The notes under the pieces: model-generated | Seen by the model: the letters and a program-made list of their open reading frames with translations, nothing else | The model's database searches: none | Told to the model about the DNA's origin: nothing | Program-made: the position numbers and the translations under genes | DNA from: Azospirillum sp. | GTDB lineage: Bacteria; Pseudomonadota; Alphaproteobacteria; Azospirillales; Azospirillaceae | DNA length: 64,000 bases | Assembly: GCA_027486405.1 (NCBI GenBank) | Contig: JAIXPD010000008.1 | Location: 43,747 to 107,746, forward strand | Reading direction: 5' to 3' | Shown here: positions 41,663 to 50,063 of the stretch, in pieces | How positions within the stretch are numbered: the first letter of the stretch is position 1 | Layout: the number at the start of each line of letters is the position of its first letter

Positions 41663-41990
41663 GCCGCTGAGGGATTCGGCGATGGATCCGGCAGCCCCGA
41701 CCATGCCGCGCAGCGCCGAATCCCGGACCGCCGGAACCAGTCTGCTCACCCTGCCCGGCCTTGGCCCGAAAACCATCGGTTGGTTGGCCGAGGTCGGCAT
41801 CACCGACGCCGAGGGGCTGCGCGCGGTCGGCGCGGTCGAGGCGTACCGCCGTTTGCGCATGGCCTCCCCACGCCGGGTCAGCAAAAACGCGCTGTGGGCG
41901 CTGCACGCCGCGCTGTTGGGGGTTCCCTGGACCAGCCTGAACGCGGCCACCAAGGCGGCGTTGCTGGCGGAACTTGATCCGGTTCCGTAA
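41652..41990 (+). CDS. TfoX C-terminal-domain protein
   Basis: 112 residues. The helix-hairpin-helix-like TfoX C-terminal domain is seen in LTLPGLGPKTIGWLAEVGITDAEGLRAVGAVEAYRRLRMA and SKNALWALHAALLGVPWTSL. The TfoX/Sxy N-terminal domain is absent, so a competence role is not implied. The ATG at 41652 overlaps the pentapeptide gene's last codons (11 bases), so the two are probably translated together. Confidence 0.87.
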   Translation: MTIEPLRDSAMDPAAPTMPRSAESRTAGTSLLTLPGLGPKTIGWLAEVGITDAEGLRAVGAVEAYRRLRMASPRRVSKNALWALHAALLGVPWTSLNAATKAALLAELDPVP

Positions 41991-42059
41991 CGGCTCAAAC
42001 ACCGCGACGGTTGCGCAACGGCCCAATCAACGGCCCAATCAACCGGCGGCCATGGGACG

Positions 42060-42593
42060 TCACGGATACTCGTCGTCCAACCGGCCGCTGTCGTCGCGCC
42101 CCTGCTGCACCACCGCGTTCAGATTGGCACTGACCCGCCGCAACACCGACATGGCCACGGCCACATCCTTCGGCGGAATCCCGGCAATCGCCAGCTCGGC
42201 GATGGCCTCGGCGTTGGGCATCATGACGTCGCGCAGGGCGCGGCCCTTGTCGGTCAGGTGGATGTTCATCTTGCGGCGGTCGTGCGCGTTGCGCACCCGC
42301 TGAACCAACCCCTGCGCTTCCATGACGTTGACCGCCGTGACCGTCGTCGGCTCCATCATGCCCACGCGGTGGCTCAACTCCCGCTGGGTCAACCCATCCT
42401 CTTCCCACAGGGCGCGCAGGAAGAACCACTGCCCCATGCTGACGCCCGAACGGGCGATGCGGCTTTGCAACGCGCGGGCGAAGGCACGGTTCGCATCGCG
42501 GACCAGGAGCGACAGCGCGTTGTCGGCGGCCGAATCCTCGTCCACCACCGCGTTGCCCGTGCCCGGTTCCCACTCTTTGAAACACACCGACAT
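42060..42593 (-). CDS. MarR-family transcriptional regulator
   Basis: A 177-residue winged helix regulator. LSLLVRDANRAFARALQSRIARSGVSMGQWFFLRALWEEDGLTQRELSHRVGMMEPTTVTAVNVMEAQGLVQRVRNAHDRRKMNIHLTDKG is a textbook MarR core; the D-R-R wing is present. The start at 42593 follows GGGAAGTG; a longer frame to 42668 exists. It stands alone; its target may be the AT-rich gap upstream. Confidence 0.9.
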   Translation of the reverse strand: MSVCFKEWEPGTGNAVVDEDSAADNALSLLVRDANRAFARALQSRIARSGVSMGQWFFLRALWEEDGLTQRELSHRVGMMEPTTVTAVNVMEAQGLVQRVRNAHDRRKMNIHLTDKGRALRDVMMPNAEAIAELAIAGIPPKDVAVAMSVLRRVSANLNAVVQQGRDDSGRLDDEYP

Positions 42594-43108
42594 GCCGACA
42601 CACTTCCCCACCGAAACCGAACCCAACCGACGCTCCGCCACCGCCACGACACACGGTTCGCCCTGCACCCGAATCCATCACCGATGGATGAACAGGACAC
42701 GCCCTGCGGAACGTTTGGACGCGAGCGTCAACCAGCCGCAGCCCAATCATAACGTGTCACACCCGAAGCGCAAATCAAATGCGCAAAGGACACGCATCGA
42801 CATGCAATGATATGTCAGTCTCCATTCAATGCTTGGATGGAATTCCAAACAAGGCCCAATAAGAAAAAATCAAACCCCTTTCCTTTAGTGCGAATACCCT
42901 AGGCGGAAAGCGATAGACTTTCATATCCTAATATGAGGTTCTGGCGTTTATCAGCGGTCCCGTCCGGTTTTTACTTGATCGCGCGAACATATCCCAACAC
43001 TCAAAGTGTTAAAAATTAGCCAAACCGCGCGCCCGGCATCACAGAACTTGCGCGCGCACCCGCGCGCGGCCAAACTTCACCGGGACCACCACCGCGAGGG
43101 GATACGTC
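42594..43108. other. 515-base intergenic region, AT-rich in its second half
   Basis: No gene is apparent. The first 150 bases have normal GC; from about 42770 to 43020 the DNA is far richer in A and T than the rest of the window, with stretches such as AATAAGAAAAAATC, CATATCCTAATATGAGG and a small dyad AACACT-CAA-AGTGTT. It separates divergent marR and aguB and probably carries their promoters; the drop in GC also fits foreign DNA or a regulatory bend. Confidence 0.5.
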
Positions 43109-43999
43109 ATGCCCGCCGCCCGCCACGTCACCGTCGCCGCCACACAAATGGCTTGCGGTTGGGATCGTGACGCCAACCTGGACCGGTTGGAAGGGTTGAT
43201 TCGCCACGCCGCCGCCCAGGGCGCGCAGATCATCCTGCCGCAGGAGCTGTTTGAAACGCCCTATTTCTGCAAGGATCAGAAACAGAGCCTGTTCGAGCTG
43301 GCCCGACCGGTCGAGGGCCATCCGGTCCTCTTGCGGATGAGCGCGCTGGCGCGGGAACTGGCGGTGGTGATCCCCGTCAGCGTCTTTGAAAAGGCCAACG
43401 CCGCCTTTTACAATTCGGTGGCGATGATCGACGCCGACGGATCGGTGCTGGGGATTTACCGCAAGTCGCACATTCCCGACGGCCCCGGCTATCAGGAAAA
43501 ATTCTATTTCAGCCCGGGCGACAGCGGCATCGGCGTGTTCCGCACCCGCTACGCAACGGTCGGCTGCGCCATCTGCTGGGACCAATGGTTCCCCGAAACC
43601 GCACGGATCATGGCGTTGAAGGGGGCGGACCTTCTGCTTTACCCCACCGCCATCGGATCGGAACCGCAAGACGCCACACTCGACAGCCAAGGCCATTGGA
43701 CCCGGGTGATGCAGGGGCACGCCGGGGCGAATCTGATTCCGCTGGTCGCGTCCAACCGGATCGGCCGGGAGGAGGGCGAGAGCTGCGGCATCACTTTTTA
43801 CGGCTCCTCCTTCATCGCCGGTCCGCAGGGGGAGATCGTGGCCCAGGCCGACCGGGTGAGCGAGACGGTGCTGACCGCCCGCTTCGATCTGGACCAGATC
43901 GCCGCGCAACGGGCCTCCTGGGGGGTGTTCCGCGACCGCCGACCGGATCTGTACGGCCCGCTCCTGACCCTGGACGGCCGGACGGTCCCAACCCTCTGA
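43109..43999 (+). CDS. aguB: N-carbamoylputrescine amidase
   Basis: A nitrilase-superfamily enzyme that hydrolyses N-carbamoylputrescine to putrescine, completing the agmatine route to polyamines. The 296-residue protein has the catalytic triad E46 (LPQELFETPYF), K119 (YRKSHIPDGPGYQEKFYF) and C156 (GCAICWDQWFPE). These motifs are specific to AguB. The usual partner, agmatine deiminase (aguA), is not adjacent. The ATG at 43109 follows GAGGGG. Confidence 0.95.
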   Translation: MPAARHVTVAATQMACGWDRDANLDRLEGLIRHAAAQGAQIILPQELFETPYFCKDQKQSLFELARPVEGHPVLLRMSALARELAVVIPVSVFEKANAAFYNSVAMIDADGSVLGIYRKSHIPDGPGYQEKFYFSPGDSGIGVFRTRYATVGCAICWDQWFPETARIMALKGADLLLYPTAIGSEPQDATLDSQGHWTRVMQGHAGANLIPLVASNRIGREEGESCGITFYGSSFIAGPQGEIVAQADRVSETVLTARFDLDQIAAQRASWGVFRDRRPDLYGPLLTLDGRTVPTL

Positions 44000-44074
44000 T
44001 CCGCCACGCCTCTGACCCAGCGCGCCGCCCGCCACCGCCCGCACGCCATCGCCCTCCCATTTGGGCAATGGCGC

Positions 44075-44902
44075 TCACACGATGAAACTGGCCCCGCGCG
44101 CCGCCCCAAAGGCGGCCGTCGCCCCCACCAACCCCTGCGCGTTGCTGTAGGCCGCCGCACCACGCGCCGACGCGGAGGCCACCCCTGATGACGATGAGGA
44201 GGACGTCACAACCGCCCCGGCTCCGTCGCCGGAGGCGGTGTCCGCGCCGGACCGTTGCGCCGACGCGGTGGGCCGGGCGTTGGCCCGCGCAGACGCCGAA
44301 CCATCCTCCGCCGCCCCGGCGCTGTTCCTGGACTCGATCTGCCCAGATCCGCTCTGCCCAGATCCGCTCTTCCCGGATTCGGCGCTGCCGCCCTGCCGCC
44401 GCAGTTCCGACTGCGCTTTGGCCGACAACGCGTCGGCCTGGGCGGCGACGCGTTGATCCTGCGCCGATGGTTCGCTGGGGGCGAGCGCCGCCGCCTTGAC
44501 CTGCTCCATCTTGGCGATGGTGGCCGACGGCGTGTTTTCCGGGCTGATGTCGATGGGGACTTCGCCCGCCGTGGCGTAATTCTTGCCATCCGGTCCACGG
44601 GTGAAGGTGAAGGACGCAGCCCCGGCGTGTCCGCCACCGGCGGCCTGATGCGCCGCCTCGTGCTGGCGGACGCTGGCGTCCACCTGTTTGAGCTTTTGAA
44701 CCTGCTGCTGGGCCTGCGGCGACAGCGACAGCGTGGACGCCGCACCACCCGATGCCGCGCCGGACGTCGTGTCGCTGGAGGTTGCTTCGCCGGTGTCCGC
44801 CTGCCCGGAGTCAGCCTGCCCCACGCCGTTGCGCAGGGTTCCCCCCGCCAACGACCGGTACGCCCCAATGGACGATCCTATGGACGACACGCCACCGACC
44901 AC
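44075..44902 (-). CDS. SprA-related putative metalloprotease (CJM1_0395 family)
   Basis: 275 residues. The core, about residues 58-150, has [43 protein letters not shown] and [32 protein letters not shown], the SprA-related (PF12118) signature; HEAAH is a candidate zinc site of the HExxH type. No Sec signal is evident. The C-terminal 100 residues are a Gly/Ser/Ala-rich, low-complexity tail ([15 protein letters not shown]) of unknown role. Catalytic activity has not, to my knowledge, been shown for this family. Confidence 0.85.
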   Translation of the reverse strand: MVGGVSSIGSSIGAYRSLAGGTLRNGVGQADSGQADTGEATSSDTTSGAASGGAASTLSLSPQAQQQVQKLKQVDASVRQHEAAHQAAGGGHAGAASFTFTRGPDGKNYATAGEVPIDISPENTPSATIAKMEQVKAAALAPSEPSAQDQRVAAQADALSAKAQSELRRQGGSAESGKSGSGQSGSGQIESRNSAGAAEDGSASARANARPTASAQRSGADTASGDGAGAVVTSSSSSSGVASASARGAAAYSNAQGLVGATAAFGAARGASFIV

Positions 44903-45050
44903 CGCCGCCCCCGCACGGCAACCATCAACACTCTTAATTTAGGATGATTCCAACGGATCGGCAACGCTCCCCCCATCACAAACGCGCGATCCACCGGTGT
45001 GACCATCCCCGGCTGAACGGGTGCGTTCGGGTGAGTGTCACGGCCCGTAG

Positions 45051-45431
45051 GGCAATCGCTTGAAGGGTTTATAAACCTATGCAGTGAATTCACCGTCATC
45101 CTCGCGAAGGCGCTAGCGGATTCACACATCTTTGGCTTGGGCAACTCATTTGAAAGAAAAGAACTTTCCGCCGTCATTCCCGCGAAGGCGGGAATCCAGA
45201 CTTATCCATAAGGGTCGTCTGGCAAACTCTGGATCCCCGCCTTCGCGGGGATGACGGAAAAGTCATTTTTCTTCAATTGGTTGCTGTAAGAAAAAGATGT
45301 GTGAATGCCATAGCGCGAAGGCGGGGATCCAGGCTTTTCCGTCAGGAACACTCAGCGAACTCTGGATCCCCGCCTTCGCGGGGAAAACGAATGTCCTAAT
45401 AGAGGAATTTCAAGCCTTCACCCGATTGCCC
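45051..45431. mobile_element. Type B mobile-like element interrupted by element C (B1)
   Basis: Ends GGGCAATCGCTTGAA (left) and TTCACCCGATTGCCC (right), the same as in type A, but a different interior: a GGTTTATAAACC palindrome (45067-45078), then the GTCATCC.CGCGAAGG palindrome and CCTAATAGAGG near the right end. Flanking 14-base sequences, TGTCACGGCCCGTA (45037-45050) and TGTCACGGCCAGGC (45432-45445), agree at 11 positions including the first ten. The element is 381 bases because a 200-base element (45114-45313) plus a 10-base duplication sits in it; without these it would be 171. Confidence 0.85.
45114..45313. mobile_element. Nested 200-base element C inside B1
   Basis: Begins CTAGCGGATTCACACATCTTT and ends, reverse-complemented, CTATGGCATTCACACATCTTT: 21-base terminal inverted repeats with 18 matches. 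It is flanked by the 10-base direct repeat CGCGAAGGCG (45104-45113 and 45314-45323), of which only one copy is present at the same point of the uninterrupted B element at 63848. In its middle is a third copy of the CGTCATTCCCGCGAAGG palindrome. It contains no protein gene. Confidence 0.82.
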
Positions 45432-45539
45432 TGTCACGGCCAGGCGACCCCATTGCGTTTTTCACAAATGCACGCAATAGTGTTCCGTTCTTCTCATTCG
45501 GCATCGTGCCGGGTGTTGAGTGCGGTTGTTTGACATCCG

Positions 45540-48500
45540 ATGTTTGCTGCTGCGCGCAGAATATTCGTCCGATCAGCGTTGGCGGCGCTGTTGACGTGGG
45601 CGTCCGCCGTGTTGGTTGCCCCACCAGCGCGGTCGGCGTCCTATGCCTTGCCGTCCGACGCCTCCCCCCTGGAAGCCGCCTTTTCCAGCCGCGCCGGGGA
45701 GCCATTGCGCCAATTCGGCTATGATCTGTTCGTCGCGGCGGGCGACGCCCGCCCGCCGGTCGGGGCGGTGCAGGCCGATTATCTGCTCAACAGCGGGGAC
45801 GAGCTTCTGGTCACGCTGCGCGGCCAGACCTCTTTCAGCAAGCGGTTCACCATCGACCGCAACGGGCAGCTTGTGGTGGACGATCTGCGGCCCGTCACCG
45901 CCGTCGGTCTGACCCTGGCCGCGCTGCGCGAGGAATTGGCCGCCATCGTCACCGCCACCCTGCCCAACACCGACCTGTTCGTCTCCCTGTCCGACGTGCG
46001 GCGCATCGGCGTGCTGGTGACGGGGGCCGTTGCCCGCCCCGGACGCCACGAGGTCAGCGCCTTTTCCACCGCGCTGGACGCGCTGACGGCGGCGGGTGGG
46101 GTGACGCGCAACGGATCGCTGCGCCGCATCCGCCTGTTTCGCGGTGGCGAGGCGGAAAGCGGGCGGCCCATCGATCTCTATGGCCTCCATTTGCGCGGGC
46201 AGACCGACCCCGGCGGGGCGGAACGCCGCCTGCGCGACGGCGACCGGCTGTTCGTGCCGCCCTTGGGGCCGGTGGTGGCGGTGGCCGGGCCGGTGCGTCG
46301 CCCCGGTCTCTACGAACTGGCCGACAGCTCGGCGCGCCTGACCGCCCAGGATTTGCGGGATCTGGCGGGCGGCCTTCTGCGACCCGGCGCGCACCGCGCC
46401 ACCCGTTTCGGCATCGGCCCCGCCGGGGAGGAGTTGACGGAGGAGGTTGGCGACCCCACGGCCGCGCTGTTCGGCGACGGTGATCTGCTGATCCTCGCCC
46501 CCCAGCGGGAGGATCGCCGCAACGATGTGCGCCTGGAAGGCCATGTTCACCGGCCCGGCCCGCGCGGTCTGGCCCAGACCCGCAGCCTGTCGGCGCTGGT
46601 CAGCCGGGCCGATCTGCGGCCCGATCCCTACCTGCCCTTTGCCGTTCTGGCCACAATCGATCCGGCCACCGCCGCGCGGGTGCTGCACCCGGTCGATCTG
46701 GTCGCCGCGCTGAAGGGACGGGACAACCGCCGCCTGGGCGATGGCGACACGCTGTATGTGTTGAGCGCGGAGGACGTTGATTTCCTTACCTCGGAGCCGG
46801 TGCTCGCCCTGCTGCGCGGCGACCGCAACCCGCCGCCCGACGCCTGTCAGGGGTTGGTGGTGCTGGCGCGCGCGCTGGCGGCAGCACCCGACGGTCCGCT
46901 CGCCACCGGGCAGCAGGCCCGCGCCGCCGCCAGCCTGACCGGCGCGCGCAAGCCCTGCCCGCCGCTGTTCGACGCGGTTCCCGACCTGCTGACCTTCGCC
47001 TTGCAACGCTCCGTCCTGCTGTTGGGCGGCGTGCCGCGCCCGGGCTTTTACCCCACCACCCAGCGCGCCACCCGCGACAGCGTCGCCGCCCTGGCGCGGG
47101 CGGCGGGCGGTGACGGGCGGAAAGCGGTGTGGGAACCGTCCAGCGTCCCCGGCGACGGTCCGGACGCGCCGACCGGCGACCCCAACAGCGGGGCGGTCTT
47201 CGATTCGGTCCAACCCTATTACGAGCTGGTCGGGCATGTCCGCCGCCCCGGCAGCCGCCCGCTGTCCGCCGGGACGACGCTGCGCACCGCACTGAACAAT
47301 GGGGCACTGAACGATGGTCCGCTGGGCGATGGCGGCGTGGTCAAGCGCGACGTCTATCCGCTGATGGGGGTGATCGAGCGGTTTGACTGGCGCACGCTGA
47401 CCCGCAGCCTGATCCCCTTTTCCCCACAGGCGGTGTCCACCGGGCGCGGCAACCGGGTGCTGACCAGCGGGGACCGGATTCACCTGTTCGCGGCGGCGCG
47501 CCTGCGCGCGCCTCCAGCCGCCGCCCCGCCTCCCGCCGATGGAGCGACCCCCGCCGCGCTCGCCTTGGCCAAACCGCCACGTGGGGGTGGAAAGGCGGCC
47601 GCCGACGGTGATGACTCCTGGGCCGACGCCCTGGATCCCGCCATCGCCGCGCTGATCGCCGAACGGACGGTGCAGGTTCGGGGCGCGGTGCGGCAACCCG
47701 GCGGCTATCCGGTGGCGGACGCCGCGCCGCTGTCGGCCCTGCTGGCCGTGGCCGGTGGCCTGGGGGCCGACGCCGACCCGCAGGCGGTGGAACTGACCAG
47801 CGCCAACGGCGCGCGCCTCACGCTGGACCTGGCCCGCAGCGCCGACGCCGCGCGGCCGGTCGCGCCCGGCGACGCCGTGCGCGTCAACCCGCGCGCCCAA
47901 ACGCTGGAGGCCCGCGCCGTCGTCATTCAGGGGGCGGTTCAGCGGCCCGGCAGCTACGACATTGGGCGGGGCGAGACCCTGTCCTCCCTGATCGCGCGGG
48001 CGGGCGGGCTGACCGACGACGCCTATCCCGCCGGGACCGTCTTCACCCGCGACAGCGAACGGCGGCGCGAAAAGGAGCAGTTTCTCCAACAGGCGCGGGA
48101 GTTGGAGCGCGGCCTGACCCTGGAGATCGAAAAGGGCGAGCCGGTGAAGGCGGAAAACATCGCCCTGGCCCGTCAACTCGCCAGCCAACTGCGGGGGGCC
48201 GATCCCATCGGTCGCATCGTGGTGGAGGCCGACCCGGCCACACTGCGCCGCCGCCCCGAACTGGATCCGTTGCTGGAACCGGACGACCGCATCACCATTC
48301 CCAAGCGCCCGTTGACCGTGGCGGTGACGGGCGAGGTGATGCACCCGACCGCCGCCCAGTTCATCAGCGGCAAGCCCGCCGATCACTACATCCGCGAGGC
48401 CGGTGGCCCGACCCGGAACGCCGACGCCGACCGCAGCTTCCTCATCCTGCCCGACGGGCGGGCGCAGCCGTTGACCGCCACAATGTGGAGCCACCGGATC

Positions 48501-48641
48501 ACCGCCATCCCACCGGGGGCGACGCTGGTGGTTCCGCGCGACCCCAAACCGTTCGACACGCTGGACATCGCCAAATCCATCGGAACCATCCTGGGGCAAT
48601 TGGCGATCACCGCCGCGTCGGTGTCGGTGATCACCCGATGA
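45540..48641 (+). CDS. Large multi-SLBB polysaccharide export protein (Wza-related)
   Basis: Outer-membrane or periplasmic export factor for capsule or exopolysaccharide. The 1033-residue protein has a signal peptide ending APPARSASYA, a Poly_export domain (LLNSGDELLVTLRGQTSFSKRFTIDRNGQLVVDDLRPVTAVGLTLAALREEL) and then at least eight SLBB-type units, each with a [VG]-x-G-x-V-x-x-P-G core (for example VTGAVARPGRH, VAGPVRRPGLY, VRGAVRQPGGY, IQGAVQRPGSY, VTGEVMHPTAA). Wza itself is about 380 residues with two such units, so this belongs to the larger group. A charged helix near residue 840 (RREKEQFLQQARELE) splits the last two. It overlaps the next gene by four bases. Confidence 0.92.
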   Translation: MFAAARRIFVRSALAALLTWASAVLVAPPARSASYALPSDASPLEAAFSSRAGEPLRQFGYDLFVAAGDARPPVGAVQADYLLNSGDELLVTLRGQTSFSKRFTIDRNGQLVVDDLRPVTAVGLTLAALREELAAIVTATLPNTDLFVSLSDVRRIGVLVTGAVARPGRHEVSAFSTALDALTAAGGVTRNGSLRRIRLFRGGEAESGRPIDLYGLHLRGQTDPGGAERRLRDGDRLFVPPLGPVVAVAGPVRRPGLYELADSSARLTAQDLRDLAGGLLRPGAHRATRFGIGPAGEELTEEVGDPTAALFGDGDLLILAPQREDRRNDVRLEGHVHRPGPRGLAQTRSLSALVSRADLRPDPYLPFAVLATIDPATAARVLHPVDLVAALKGRDNRRLGDGDTLYVLSAEDVDFLTSEPVLALLRGDRNPPPDACQGLVVLARALAAAPDGPLATGQQARAAASLTGARKPCPPLFDAVPDLLTFALQRSVLLLGGVPRPGFYPTTQRATRDSVAALARAAGGDGRKAVWEPSSVPGDGPDAPTGDPNSGAVFDSVQPYYELVGHVRRPGSRPLSAGTTLRTALNNGALNDGPLGDGGVVKRDVYPLMGVIERFDWRTLTRSLIPFSPQAVSTGRGNRVLTSGDRIHLFAAARLRAPPAAAPPPADGATPAALALAKPPRGGGKAAADGDDSWADALDPAIAALIAERTVQVRGAVRQPGGYPVADAAPLSALLAVAGGLGADADPQAVELTSANGARLTLDLARSADAARPVAPGDAVRVNPRAQTLEARAVVIQGAVQRPGSYDIGRGETLSSLIARAGGLTDDAYPAGTVFTRDSERRREKEQFLQQARELERGLTLEIEKGEPVKAENIALARQLASQLRGADPIGRIVVEADPATLRRRPELDPLLEPDDRITIPKRPLTVAVTGEVMHPTAAQFISGKPADHYIREAGGPTRNADADRSFLILPDGRAQPLTATMWSHRITAIPPGATLVVPRDPKPFDTLDIAKSIGTILGQLAITAASVSVITR

Positions 48642-49504
48642 GCGGCCCCCTGGCACACCCCCCGGCACCTCCCCCGGCACCCGTGCGTTTGGCGGTTGTC
48701 ACCGTGACCCGGGACAATCTGGACGGCCTGCGCGCCACCCACGCCAGCCTGCGCGCGCAGAGCGTTCAGGATTTCCTGTGGCTGGTGGCCGATGGCGGAT
48801 CGACCGACGGCAGCGTGGCGTGGCTCGACCAACGGCGCGACGCGTTGAGCTGGTGGCGCTCGGCCCCCGACGGCGGCCCCTATGGCGGCATGAACGACGG
48901 GCTGGACGCCGCACGGGGGTTGGCGTGCACCCATGTGATGTTTCTCAACGCCGGGGACGGATTGTCGGATTCGGACACGATGCGTCGCCTGCACGACGCG
49001 TTGAGACACGCGGCGGACGCGGCGCTGGTCTATGGTGACGCTGTGGAACGCACAAAGGATGGCCGCGCTCTTCTGAAGGTGGCGCGCTCCCATCGCTTGG
49101 CCACTCTGGGGATGTTCACCCATCATCAGGCGATGATCTACCGGATCGGCGCGCTGGACGGGCTTCGATTCGATCCATCTTTCGAAATCGCCGCCGACTA
49201 CGGGTTCACCCTAGCAACCTTAAGGCGCGGAGCGGCAAAACGTTTGCCCTTTACGGTCTGTGTTTTTTCACAGGGCGGATTATCTCAACAGAAAATCGAT
49301 CAGGGCCGCCGGGAGCAATCCCGCCTCCGCCGCCTGTTTTTTGGGCATGGACGATTGATAAATTCAGCGGTGTCAAGCGCACAATGGGCCGCATCAGCCT
49401 TGCGAATCCGCGCGCCAGCGGTTTATGAGTCCCTGCGCTTTCGCAAAAAGAAATTTTATTTCGATCCGCCAACCGAATCGTCCAACCATCCCGCACCAGA
49501 CTGA
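48638..49504 (+). CDS. Family 2 glycosyltransferase
   Basis: A 288-residue GT-A enzyme, co-translated with the export gene (ATGA overlap). VVTVTRDNLDGLRATHASLRAQSVQDFLWLVADGGSTDGS is the nucleotide-sugar fold; MFLNAGDGLSD carries the Asp-x-Asp-like metal motif in modified form (NAGD), typical of WcaA-like enzymes that act on polysaccharides. The last third is less GC-rich than the first and is Lys/Arg/Phe-rich (RFRKKKFYFDPP), so it may have a different history. Confidence 0.9.
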   Translation: MSGPLAHPPAPPPAPVRLAVVTVTRDNLDGLRATHASLRAQSVQDFLWLVADGGSTDGSVAWLDQRRDALSWWRSAPDGGPYGGMNDGLDAARGLACTHVMFLNAGDGLSDSDTMRRLHDALRHAADAALVYGDAVERTKDGRALLKVARSHRLATLGMFTHHQAMIYRIGALDGLRFDPSFEIAADYGFTLATLRRGAAKRLPFTVCVFSQGGLSQQKIDQGRREQSRLRRLFFGHGRLINSAVSSAQWAASALRIRAPAVYESLRFRKKKFYFDPPTESSNHPAPD

Positions 49505-49592
49505 TGCGCACAAATGGTTGCATGGGATTTACTTTCTGAACTAAGCATTCCTCCGGTGCCTTCCCTGTAGCTTCTCTCCTGAGGTACGACTA

Positions 49593-50063
49593 ATGAGCGC
49601 GACCAAAGCCAAACTCGCCCCCGCCCACACCCTGTCGCGCCGAGGCGAAGGTCCGAACCCCATCGACATACATGTGGGTGCACGCCTGCGCCTGCGCCGC
49701 ACCTTGCTGGGGTTGAGCCAGGAGAAGTTGGGCGAGGCCGTCGGCATCACCTTCCAACAGCTGCAAAAGTACGAGCGCGGGTCGAATCGCATCAGCGCCA
49801 GCCGTCTTTACAACCTCTCCCAGGTGCTCGGCGTTCCGGTCAGCTACTTTTTCGACGACATGCCGCCCTCGCCCGAAAGCGATCTGGCGGAGGCCGCACC
49901 GACCCTGCCGTCGGAAACCGACGAGTTCGAATCGATGGCCCGCCGTGAAACGCTGGAACTGGTCCGCGCCTATTACCGCATCGAGGATCCCGGCGTCCGC
50001 AAGCGCACCTTCGACCTGCTGAAGGCGTTGGGCGGTGACAAGCTCGCGCTGTCGGACGAGTGA
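49593..50063 (+). CDS. XRE-type helix-turn-helix regulator
   Basis: A 156-residue regulator with the common alphaproteobacterial layout: IDIHVGARLRLRRTLLGLSQEKLGEAVGITFQQLQKYERGSNRISASRLYNLSQVLGVPVSYFFDDMP is the helix-turn-helix domain, and the C-terminal part ends in MARRETLELVRAYYRIEDPGVRKRTFDLLKAL. It lies between the two halves of the polysaccharide locus, whose - strand operon runs into its 3' end by 91 bases, so it is a candidate regulator of the locus; the family also controls unrelated genes. Confidence 0.92.
   Translation: MSATKAKLAPAHTLSRRGEGPNPIDIHVGARLRLRRTLLGLSQEKLGEAVGITFQQLQKYERGSNRISASRLYNLSQVLGVPVSYFFDDMPPSPESDLAEAAPTLPSETDEFESMARRETLELVRAYYRIEDPGVRKRTFDLLKALGGDKLALSDE

Noticed and set aside
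45090..45420. CRISPR array suspected from repeated GCGAAGGCGGG units
   Set aside because: The repeats are inverted, not direct, of unequal spacing, with no spacers of constant length and no cas genes; they are palindromes inside mobile-like elements.
45573..48680. 1035-residue open frame on the - strand opposite the SLBB gene
   Set aside because: It is the antisense frame of a clear SLBB protein in GC-rich DNA; its translation is low-complexity Gly/Arg/Gln with no fold or motif.
49593..50063. XRE gene as part of a toxin-antitoxin pair or prophage repressor
   Set aside because: No toxin-like or phage genes are adjacent, and the layout matches the stand-alone alphaproteobacterial regulators.
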